Below, piece after piece: positions 55,785-64,000 of a DNA stretch of 64,000 nt. The DNA lies in NCBI GenBank assembly GCA_000151295.1, contig GG745332.1:1065334-1129333 (forward strand), read 5' to 3'. The DNA is from Allomyces macrogynus ATCC 38327 (lineage: Eukaryota; Blastocladiomycota; Blastocladiomycetes; Blastocladiales; Blastocladiaceae). Position 1 is the stretch's first letter, and each line of letters begins with the position of its first letter. Position numbers and translations under genes: made by a program. The notes beneath the pieces are model-generated. The model made no database searches. It was not told the origin of the DNA and saw only the letters and a list, made by a program, of their open reading frames with translations.

Positions 55785-57246
55785 CTAGCCCATGGACGCA
55801 CGAGCGCCGCGCGTTGGCGACGCACGTCGAGCAGCACCTTTTCCACCAACCTTGGCAGCAGCACCGGGCTTTCGCGCGCGAGATTTGAGGACGTCCGTTA
55901 AATCGCGCTGAAATGCGCAGTAAACTAGGCAACGGATCGCCTGTGGTCATGTCAGGCACCAGACGAGCGACCGCGGTGAGGGGGAAGGGGGGGGGGGGGG
56001 GGGGCGCAGTCGGTACGAACCTGTGAACTACAAGCGACGAGGCACGGTATGCGTCAGATGTGGCGACCACGTCAGGTTGAGAGGGCAACTAACCATTGCG
56101 CACCAGCTCATTAAAAACCACAGCGGATCAATCGTCAAGTCGACGACTTGAATAACGGTGACGGCGAGCGTGAACGCGCACTCAACAAACAAGAGAACCT
56201 GAGACCGCATCAGCATCTGCGACATGGACGCGTAGAGGATCACCTCGCCGGTTTCCTCGGTCGCCGACTTGACGCTGGACGTGCGCGAGTTGGGTCTCGA
56301 CACAACGGGCGCCACGTCGGACGCACCCGACGGCGATCTCGACCGGGGCTTGGGCCGCCATGACGCGAGAAACGAATTGGCGGGTGCCGGTGATGGGTGC
56401 AGCGAACGCAGGTGGTAGATAAAGGCGAGCGACATGATGCAGTTGGCGATCGCGTCGAGCTCGTACACGGCTAATTTTTGAACGAGAGAGCGCCGTGAGC
56501 GGGTGGAGAAGGAAGCATGAACGATTTGCTCGTCAATTGGCAACGCACCCGACACCATCGCGAAGCGAACCTTGGGGATCAGGATCACCGAATCGGCGGG
56601 GACCCACTGTGCGACGCACCGCGTCACGGCAACGCCCGTCCACGCAACGACTTGCACAAAGAGCAGAAAAGAAATGAAGTGAACGAGCCACGGCCGCGAA
56701 TCCTTGCACATGGCTCGGAATCTACGAAGACAGCGCCGGTTCAGGCTCCCCACCATCCGTTCCACGTCGAAAATAATTTCTTGTACCGATACCAGTTGAG
56801 AACGGCGAAACCACAAAATCCGAACCATTCCAACAGCCAATCGCCGAGCGTAATCAAGAACCTGAGCATCCGAATTTTCAATGCGTAATTGTCGATGGAG
56901 CACAAGGTCATGATAAGCATATTCCCGAACTGCGAGATAGCCACGCCCGCGAGCACGAGGAAAACCCAGCGCGGTGTGTGCGTCACCCATAGGAACAGCG
57001 CAAACTTGATCGTGATCACGTAGACGAATACGCCGAGGCCAAACACAAACGAAGCCGACGTCCAAACAAAGTGCGGCTGGGAAGGTGTGGGCGGTGACAG
57101 ACCAGTCCGCCGTCAGCTGTTTCGTGCGCGCCAGAAAATGATATTCTGTCAACGATAAGACGCCGAACCTCGGACAGAAGCCGCCCAGTCGACAGGACGC
57201 TGTCGTTGGCTCGCAGCGGCTTGGGCGCGAGCATCTGGAGCGTCAT
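55785..57246 (-). CDS. Seven-transmembrane family protein, copy E
   Basis: Exon 1 (57246-57169) is MTLQMLAPKPLRANDSVLST plus a short end at Glu. Exon 2 (57076-56787) has PHFVWTSASFVFGLGVFVYV (TM1), TPRWVFLVLAGVAISQFGNM (TM2) and LGDWLLEWFGFCGFAVLNWY (TM3). Exon 3 (from 56721) begins FRAMCKDSRPWLVHFISFLL (TM4). TM5 is YELDAIANCIMSLAFIYHLR, then a Ser/Pro/Arg-rich loop, MLMRSQVLLFVECAFTLA (TM6) and DPLWFLMSWCAM (TM7). A GTTAGT donor and an acceptor after CCACAG lead in phase 0 to AIRCLVYCAFQRDLTDVLKS. The Lys/Arg/Ala-rich tail ends with TAG at 55785-55787. Every intron position matches copies C and F, so this copy appears intact. A run of 18 G (55987-56004) lies in its last intron. Confidence 0.7.
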
Positions 57247-57729
57247 GTTGGCATCGGGGTCGTTGGAACGTTGATGGCGGTGATGGCGCTGGCGAGTGAG
57301 TTTGACCGCGCTGTGCAGTCTGGCGTCGAGCGACGCAGAGCCGATGCAATGTCCTTTGTCCAAATTGCAGCAAGTAGAGGCGTTGGCGACTTCAGTCCGT
57401 CGGTTGGAGGGCGACCACTGATCGAGGTGCAAGGGGTTCGCATCGCGTCGTGTCAAAACGCGCAGACTTTCCGCGCGATAGCTACGCGACCTGAATTTTC
57501 AATACACTCTGCGAACAAATCCGTAATCTGCACTTGCCTAAATACAGTAGAAATGATTATTGCGACGCGCCCCGCTTATACCACCGACGTTCAGCAACCG
57601 AGATGAGCTCCACGCGACGGGGGCCGCAATCCGGTCGGTTCTGTTCGCTCAAGTCGAACGCAGCCATTGTTCACAAGTCCATGCCTCTTGGGGCCACCAG
57701 CATCCCCCCCCCCCCCCCAGTTCAACCGA
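57247..57729. other. Spacer between 7TM copies E and F
   Basis: Promoter side of copy E and 3' flank of copy F, with a run of 15 C at 57704-57718 just beyond copy F's stop. No gene was recognised. Confidence 0.4.
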
Positions 57730-59321
57730 TCACGTCGCGTGCTCCCTGTTCTGCGACGACACCGCGTCACGCCCAGATCCCTCGGCAGTCCCATCCGGCG
57801 AGTTTGCGGCCATCGCGCGGCTCTTCGTGACCGCCGACGACTTGCGACGCGTGCTGTGCTCCGAGGACGGCGTTGCATTTCCGCCCGAGTGCGTGCGCGC
57901 GACGGGCCCGCGGTTCTCGCCCTTGGTCGCGCGCCGCGCCGCGGCCGCATTGGTGCTGCGTCGCCCGCGCGATTTCAACATCGAGGTGAGGCAAACAAAG
58001 AAGTCACAATACACCCGACACCTCACCGCCTATTTCTTGGTGGGAAATCGTGGCGCAGGAGTAGGGCAGAAGAGGGGGGGAGGGGTGCGGGAGGGCGACG
58101 GAAGCAGGACGGGAGCAGAGTAGGGTCGGGTGAGGGGAACAGGAGCAGGACGGGAGCAAGGAGTCAGCGTCGCGTCGCGCCACAACCGAAACGAACGGGT
58201 GGAGAGTGTTTGCCGTAGTCGCGTACCTGCGCAAACGTCATCAAAATCCACGTTGGGTCGATCTTGCTGTCGACGACCTGAATGACCGTGGCGCTCAGGA
58301 TAAACGAGCACTCGATGAACAAGAGCACTTGCGACCGCCACAGCAGCTGGTTCATGTTTGCGTAAAACACTGGACCCGACTCGGCTGGCGCCGGTACCGC
58401 GGTCGCGGTGTGATGCGACGCGCCCGAGTGCTGCTGCTGCACGGCAATCGCCATGTCGGACGCGCCCGACGGCGATCTTGGCCGCGGACGATTCCGCCAC
58501 TTGGCAAGAAATGTGCTGACCCGTGCCGGCGACGGGTGCAGCGAGTGCAGGTGATAAATGAACGCGAACGACGTGATGCAATTGGAGACCGCGTCGAGAA
58601 TGTAGGCGGCGCTCACGTAGTAGGGTCGGTAGAGCTGCAGCCCCGACGTGGGTGGGGAGAGCTTGGCGACGCATCGCGACACAGCGACCCCAAACCACAG
58701 GCCGGATTGCAAGAGGCCGAGCACGGCAATGAGCTGCACAAGCCGTGGCCGCGAGGCCTGGCACATGGCGCGAAAACTTCGGGCCGGGGACCGAGCGGCA
58801 CGGGTTAGGACCGAGCAAAACGACGAAATGGATGGACTGCAACAACCGTGCGTACCGGTAGAAATTGAGCCACGCAAAAGCCCAAAATCCCGCAAGCTCC
58901 AGAACCCAGTCCCCGAGCGTCATCCAAAACTTGTTGATTGGGATTTGGAGAGGAGGGAAAGGCAACGCAGTAACATTGATGATCAGCATGTTGCCCATCT
59001 GCGTGACGGCGACTCCGGCAAGCACAAAGAAAACCCATCGGGGCGCGTTCGTGGCGCCGAGAACGAGTGCAAACAAGATGGCCGAGACGTAAACGAAGAG
59101 GGCAATGCTGAAGACCAGCGTCGTTGATGCGTAGAAGAAGCGCGTCTGAACAAGGACGCAAATTCGGATGGTTGGTCAGTCGATTCACGGTGGAGAGATG
59201 AGCTTGTCGTTCAAAAATGGCCTCTCACCTCCGAAACGAGCCAAACATGCGACAGGGCAACGTCGTTGCTCCGGAACGGCTTGGGCGCGACCACATAGGA
59301 GACCGCCATGGTGGTGACCAT
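57730..59321 (-). CDS. Seven-transmembrane family protein, copy F
   Basis: Exon 1 (59321-59229) encodes MVTTMAVSYVVAPKPFRSND and ends with Glu before a GTGAGA donor. Exon 2 begins TRFFYASTTLVFSIALFVYV (TM1), then APRWVFFVLAGVAVTQMGNM (TM2) and LGDWVLELAGFWAFAWLNFY (TM3). Exon 3 begins FRAMCQASRPRLVQLIAVLG (TM4). TM5 is AAYILDAVSNCITSFAFIYH, followed by HLHSLHPSPA, a Ser/Pro/Gln-rich loop, LLWRSQVLLFIECSFILSAT (TM6) and DPTWILMTFAQ (TM7) at a phase-0 GTACGC donor. The last exon starts AVRCRVYCDFFVCLTSMLKS and has an Arg/Ser-rich tail ending at 57730. The ATG at 59309 is an alternative start. The copy appears intact and is the outermost of the right-hand group. Confidence 0.7.
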
Positions 59322-60182
59322 CTTATTGAGGAACCGAAAAGGGATGCCGGTGCTTAGTTCGGCCTCCGGGTACTGTTCAACGTGATTTCACGCCGACAGG
59401 CACGGACGTGGTCGTGCACCGAGTAGGAGGTGCAGGAGGTGCCAGCTCGCAGTGTGGCGGGCAGCTTTGGTGGATGACGGGATGGCGTGCGGCCACGTTC
59501 GGGAACGAGCCCGGACTACGGCGGTGAGGGACTTGCAGGTCTTGTTTTTCGTGATCCAAAGCGTAAATAAGCGCATCGTGCAGGGCGGCGACGTGGTCAG
59601 AGTCGTGGCGGGCTGGTGCCTCGGCGTTGCGACAGTATGCACGCGTTTGATAAATACGTAAGAAGCACGTGTAGACTTGCTTGAACTTGCCCGTGTTTCA
59701 GCTTTCATGGCTCCAAAATAGTGAGGGCGCAATTTAAATTAAGCCATTATGAAACGCATGCGTTCCCGTTTCGGCACTTTCCTCATTTTCCCTTGTCCGT
59801 TCTCGCGTGTTGCTGGCACCTTCCCGACCTCTTCTGGAGCATGTCGGAGCCGTGCCCTGCCTGCCACCGTCTTTGCGCCAAGACTCGGCGAGCCTGCGAA
59901 AGGCACCACCTGCCTCCGCCCTCTCGGCACTCGCCGCGACGGCGCTGCACGGCTGACCCTCTCCAGGCTCCTCCCGGGACCCTCAACCCTGCGCTCGACG
60001 CGCACTTCCACGGCGACGTCTGCGACAAAAGCGACAGCAACCGCTGCCATCAGCAGTCAAGTCGGCACTGCTCTCACGACACACGGCACTCCAACCACCA
60101 AGTGGGCAAGCCCGCCAGCACACGCCGTGACACGCACGACGAGCACGCACCAAGCCATCCCCGAAACCTCGACAAGTACTTC
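59322..60182. other. Divergent intergenic region between copy F and the antiporter
   Basis: It holds both promoters. The frame of the antiporter is open upstream to about 59721, with a Cys/His/Arg-rich leader from an ATG near 59841 that looks non-conserved, so I start the gene at 60183. Confidence 0.4.
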
Positions 60183-62096
60183 ATGAGCGCCGCTGACGCG
60201 CTGGCCGCTCCCGGCGCACCGCCCGACGCGGGCACCGCGCGCTTCTCGCCCTACCTCGAGCCGAGCCTGCACCAGCTCGGCGTATTGGCCTCGTTCCTGG
60301 TCGTTCTCAATGTCGTCCGTATCGCGTTCGACCAACTGTTCTATGCTGGTCTCGTCGGCGAACTGCTCCTCGGCGTCGTGTACGGCACGCCGCTCGCCGA
60401 CTTGCTCACGGACGCCTGGCTCGACACGTTCCGCGTCCTCGGTGATCTCGGTCTGATCCTGGTCGTTTTCGAGGGCGGGCTCGGGATTCATCGTGACCTG
60501 TTGCTCGCGAACCTGCCGCTGTCGACACTCGCCGCCATGATCGGCGTGCTCACGCCGATCGCGCTGTCGGTGTTGCTCCTGCACGTTGCATTCGGGTATC
60601 CTCTCGCGCAAGCCTTGGCTGCGGGTGCTGCACTGTCGTCAACGAGTCTGGGCACCACGTTCGTTGCGCTCGGGAGTACCGTTGGCCGCGTTTCGGCCGC
60701 AGCGGCGGCATCCACCACCGTCCAGACGGCCACTGACGCACCTGCTGCCACGTTGTCACCAGCGTCGCTCGACGACGCGGATATCGTTCCGGCCCCCGCG
60801 GACTCCGTCCCGCCACCCGCACCCGCGCCCACCCCAGCCGCGGCCGACCCGATCACGACTCGGTTCGGTACTGTCCTGATCTCGGCCGCCCTAATCGACG
60901 ACGTGGTCGGTCTCGTCATGCTGAGTATCATTGACGCTGCGTCCGCGGCCCCCTCGGCGGGGTCCGAGAAATGGTGGACGCACGCGGTCGTGCGCCCGCT
61001 CGTCGCGTCGTTCGCGCTGGCTGCGGCGGTACCCGCTTTGGGCGTCTGGGTTCTCCGGCCCGTGTTCCGCAAGTGGATCGAGCCGTGGCTCGTACGAACG
61101 TCGGAAACGATCCGCACGCGCGCGGTCTTGATTGGTCAGTTGGGCGTATTGGCGGGACTGGTCACGGCTGCGGGTAAGGCGGGTGCGTCCAACTTGCTCG
61201 GCGCGTTCTTGGCGGGCCTGTTACTCGAGGCATTGCCGAGTGAACCAAACGAGATGGCGTGTCATACACGGGATGAAGACGAGGAGACGTCGGTGGTGCC
61301 CACCGCGGTGGTCTCGTTCATGGACGTGTTTGCCACAACGCTCGGACCACTCAAGGAGTACATTCTCGCGCCGTTGTTTTTCTCGTCCATGGGGAGCGGT
61401 ACGCGTTGACCTCGACCTTCTCCACGTGACGGAGCACGGAACTGACCGAGCCGTCGTCATGTAGCCATTCCATTCTTCAGTCTCTGGACCCCCAAGATCC
61501 TTTGGCGCGGCCTCGTCTATGCGGTGCTCATGGGCCTCGGCAAGTTCATTGTCGGTCCCGTCGTGATCGGCATCGACCACTTCCTCATCCGGTGCGGCCA
61601 ACCCGCACCACCGCGCCGCTCACGGCGACACCGCCGGTCCACGCGCCCACGCAGCGGCGCATCATGGCTCTCAGGCGACGGCATCCCGGCGCCCCCACCA
61701 CCCCCACCTGCCGCGGCGCTCCCGGCACCCTCGGGAATGCGGTCCCGCCGCGGGACCCGCGATGACAAGCCCCGCGCACCTGCACCCCTACCACCACCGA
61801 CATCCAGTCCCGATGTCGCTCCGGCTGACCCGCCGCCCGAGAACCTAGCGGCTCCCGCGGCGCTTCTCGGGCTCGGTCTCGTGGCGCGCGGCGAAATTGG
61901 GATTTTGATTGCGCAATTGGCGTATTCGGGTGGAGTCACGTCGCGCAACGACCCAGCGCAGACGCCGGCGCTGGGGGAAGAGCCGTTTTTGTTGGCGACG
62001 TGGGCGATTGTCGTGTGTACGGTCGTTGGGCCGCTTGGGATGGCGGCGCTTGCGCGGCGGTGGTGGCCGCGGATCGCGGCGGGGCCGTGGGGCTGA
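60183..62096 (+). CDS. Na+/H+ (or K+/H+) antiporter, CPA2-type sodium/hydrogen exchanger family
   Basis: A multi-pass cation/proton antiporter. Exons 60183-61398 and 61465-62096 give 1848 nt, 615 residues, in phase. The start at 60183 gives MSAADALAAPGAPPDAGTAR, then the exchanger domain: LGVLASFLVVLNVVRIAF (TM1), YAGLVGELLLGVVYGTPLAD, VLGDLGLILVVFEGGLGI, ALAAGAALSSTSLGTTFVAL (the Thr-containing unwound helix) and VLISAALIDDVVGLVMLSII (the Asp-Asp motif of electrogenic CPA2 exchangers). The second half contains SNLLGAFLAGLLLEALP and, across the intron, SSMGSAIPFFSLWTPKILW. A Pro-rich loop of about 100 residues interrupts the last helices, which resume at LGLVARGEIGILIAQLAYS. Location (plasma membrane or organelle) and ion choice cannot be told from the sequence. 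A longer N-terminus from an upstream ATG is possible. Confidence 0.85.
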
Positions 62097-62384
62097 GAGC
62101 GAGGGTAAGATGCGGATTTTGGAGTGTAAATAGTGTACGGAGGAACTAGAATGTCATGGAAGGTGAATGTGGTTTGCCTGCTTGTGTCTGGACGGTGCTA
62201 GGTAGCAAAGCAAGGGCATCACGACACGAATGAACACCACGATTGGATTTTGAAACAGCAAACTATTGGCACAGCAAACACAAAAAAGGGGGGAGAGCGA
62301 CAGCGCTTCTGCTCACGCGCGCGGCGTCGCCGTATTGGGGTAGGAAAAATTACATGACCGCTTCTCGCACGGTGCACTTCATGC

Positions 62385-63161
62385 TCACGCCTTGGCGGCA
62401 CTGAACGCTGCTTCGGCCGCACGCGCCTCCTCGGCTGCCGACTCGAGCGCGATCCTGAGCAACCGCACGGCCTCGAGATGCGCGATCTTGCGGTCCGTGT
62501 CGTTGGCACTGTTCGCCGCCGGCACTGCGTTTGCCGAGGCCGTGGCGGGCCGCGGTGGAACCGGCGGCTTGCTGACCGGCTCCACAGGCTCCACACCGAG
62601 CTGCGCGAGCTGCGCGAGCTGCGCGGCAAACAGCGCGTCATCGTCATCATGGTCCACCCGGCGCCGCGGCGGCGGTGGCGGTGGCGGCGCCGTATCGTGC
62701 AGTGCCATCTGCGCAAGTTGCGCGGCAATAAGCGCATCCTCGTCGTGCTCATGGTGGCTGCGCGAAGGACCTGGCACGGGAACGGTATCGTGAAGCCCAA
62801 TTCGCTTGAACTGCTCGGCCAGCGCCAAGTCGTCGTCGCTGTCGTCGCCGCCGTCGATCGGCGGGGTGCTCGCGCGCGACGTGGCTGCGGACGCCGCATA
62901 CGACACGGGTCCTGACGGCGGGTACGACAGGGGCGCCAACGTCGAGACCGACGACCGCCGCGGCGGGAGCACCGGCGGCGGCGGCGCGAGTGTCGGCACC
63001 GGTTCCGGAACGCGCGACGACTTGCGCGGGCGGTCCTTCTTCCCACTGCGCCGCTCGCTCGCGTCGGACCTGCGCCGTCCCTCGGCCCTAGAGGCCGGCA
63101 AGTTATGCAGCACGAGGTAGGGCCCACGCGGGTCCGTGGCGGTTTGACTCGCGGCGGCCTG

Positions 63162-63192
<31 letters not shown>

Positions 63193-64000
63193 CGCTGCAA
63201 GGCCAGCTGCTGTTGCCGCAATTGTTGCTCGTACTGGAACTGCTGCAATTGCTGCTGGTAGGCCGCGAGTTCGAGCGCGCGCTGCTGCTGCTCGAGCTGT
63301 TTCTGCAAGGCCGCGAGCTCGAGCGCGCGCTGTTGCTGCTCGAGCTGTTTCTGCTGCCGCCGCAATTCGGCCAGGGCGCGCCGTTGCTGCAGGTCGTCCT
63401 GGTAGGCGAGCGCCTCTTGCCGCTCCTGTTCTTGCAGGAGGTGTGCGACGATGGCGTCGTCGAGGACTTGCTGCGACGACGACGATGCGGGGGCGGTGGA
63501 CGGTGATGGGGCGAGGATCGTGTCCATGAGCAGTGCCGCTGGATCGATGGCGGTCGGCGCGAGCGTGGTGGCTGGTTGCATGGCGGTGGAGGTGGTGGAT
63601 GAGGACGCGACAGACAGTTCAGGCACGGGGCCCGCGAGCGGCAGGTACGAGGTCGACGTGTCGAGGACTGTCGGCAGATACGCGGCGGATGCGTCGAGTG
63701 CCGTCGACGTGGGAAGATACGCCGCCGTCGGATCAAGCGCCGTCGTCGTCGTCGGCAAGTATGCGGCCACCGGGTCGATTGCCGTCGTCGTCGTGGGGAG
63801 ATAGCCTGCCGACGCATCGATCCCCACAGTGGGCAGGAACGCAGCAGTTGGGTCGGTCGCCAATCCCGCCACCGGGGCCACGGCCACCGCCGTCCCGAGC
63901 TGCGCGGCCAGTGCCGGGTCGGACGCAATCGTCGTCTCCAGTGCGGCCAGGTAGGCGAGAATCGCCGGCAGATCATTGTACTGGTGCGCGATGACGGCCG
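62385..64000 (-). CDS. Gln-rich, repeat-rich protein of unknown function (5' partial)
   Basis: The frame is open from the window edge to the stop at 62385, so the N-terminus is missing. The visible part begins with an Ala-rich helical stretch (LPAILAYLAALETTIASD). Then come five or six imperfect repeats of about 15 residues with the core AYLPT followed by Thr/Val/Asp (63640-63840). A coiled, Gln/Leu-rich region follows, with a 17-residue unit repeated (LEQQQRALELAA) and a pure Gln run (about 63160-63190). Next is a basic Ser/Arg/Pro stretch. Three acidic units follow with the pattern D-x-A-L-x-A-x-Q-x-x-x-x-x-L-H-D-T (62610-62830), and finally a helix (HLEAVRLLRIALESAAEEAR). No enzyme or membrane motif is present. 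It could be an adaptor with short peptide-binding repeats; that is speculation. Confidence 0.65.

Noticed and set aside
59721..60182. N-terminal extension of the antiporter
   Set aside because: The frame is open but the residues are Cys/His/Arg-rich and unlike the family; the ATG at 60183 gives a normal N-terminus.
62219..63976. Arg/Ser-rich minus-strand frame overlapping the Gln-rich protein
   Set aside because: Out-of-frame reading of the repeats; composition is dominated by Arg and Ser with no motif.
1..64000. Transposons, CRISPR arrays, tRNA or rRNA genes, prophage
   Set aside because: Looked for and not seen: no transposase or reverse-transcriptase motifs, no terminal inverted repeats with target duplications, no regularly spaced repeats, no recognisable structural RNA by eye.

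Overview
This window is nuclear DNA of a zoosporic fungus. It is GC-rich and gene-dense. The genes carry many short introns (about 45-220 nt) with GT...AG ends, and intergenic gaps are mostly 200-800 nt. The fungal side is shown by a Crh-type GH16 cell-wall enzyme, a recyclin-1 gene and an ECM3-like transporter. The flagellated side is shown by MORN5, a WDR60-type dynein-2 chain and DNAAF5. The combination suits Blastocladiomycota (Allomyces/Catenaria type) or a chytrid; that placement is inference. There are no prokaryotic operons, IS elements, CRISPR arrays, rRNAs or tRNAs.

Layout. Left arm (1-8.8 kb): the 3' part of tRNA-splicing endonuclease subunit Sen34, an auxin-efflux-carrier-family transporter, then three tandem plus-strand copies (A, B, C) of a seven-transmembrane family I cannot name. 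Core (9-52.5 kb): a GH16 transglycosylase, Timeless/Tof1, a frame-disrupted multi-pass membrane gene, MORN5, Rrp1/Nop52, WDR60 and DNAAF5 head to head, Argonaute, recyclin-1 (F-box, Sec10, CaaX), a large coiled-coil protein, a monothiol glutaredoxin, an NPSN-type SNARE, MOZART1, SmG, a CUE-domain membrane protein, a 1,259-residue Ala/Pro/Thr-rich protein with a helix-turn-helix-like domain, a small membrane protein cut by an assembly gap, a long GGT repeat, and a core-1/beta-MPP-like protein. Right arm (52.8-64 kb): an orphan last exon plus three minus-strand copies (D, E, F) of the same seven-transmembrane family, a Na+/H+ antiporter-family protein, and the 3' part of a Gln-rich, repeat-rich protein running off the window.

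The seven-transmembrane family is the most unusual content. Six copies plus one orphan exon share intron positions, phases and short motifs. The two groups of three point toward each other across about 44 kb of unrelated housekeeping genes. I found no textbook family that fits. Copy C can be spliced to a clean 420-residue protein; B, and possibly D, have a reading-frame problem.

Most neighbours are unrelated in function, as usual in fungi. The exception is 17.9-26.9 kb, where three cilium/flagellum genes occur within 9 kb and two of them share a 197-bp divergent intergenic region. Exon boundaries were worked out by hand from splice sites, reading phase and family resemblance. Where phases sum correctly the model is stated as firm; unresolved ends are flagged.
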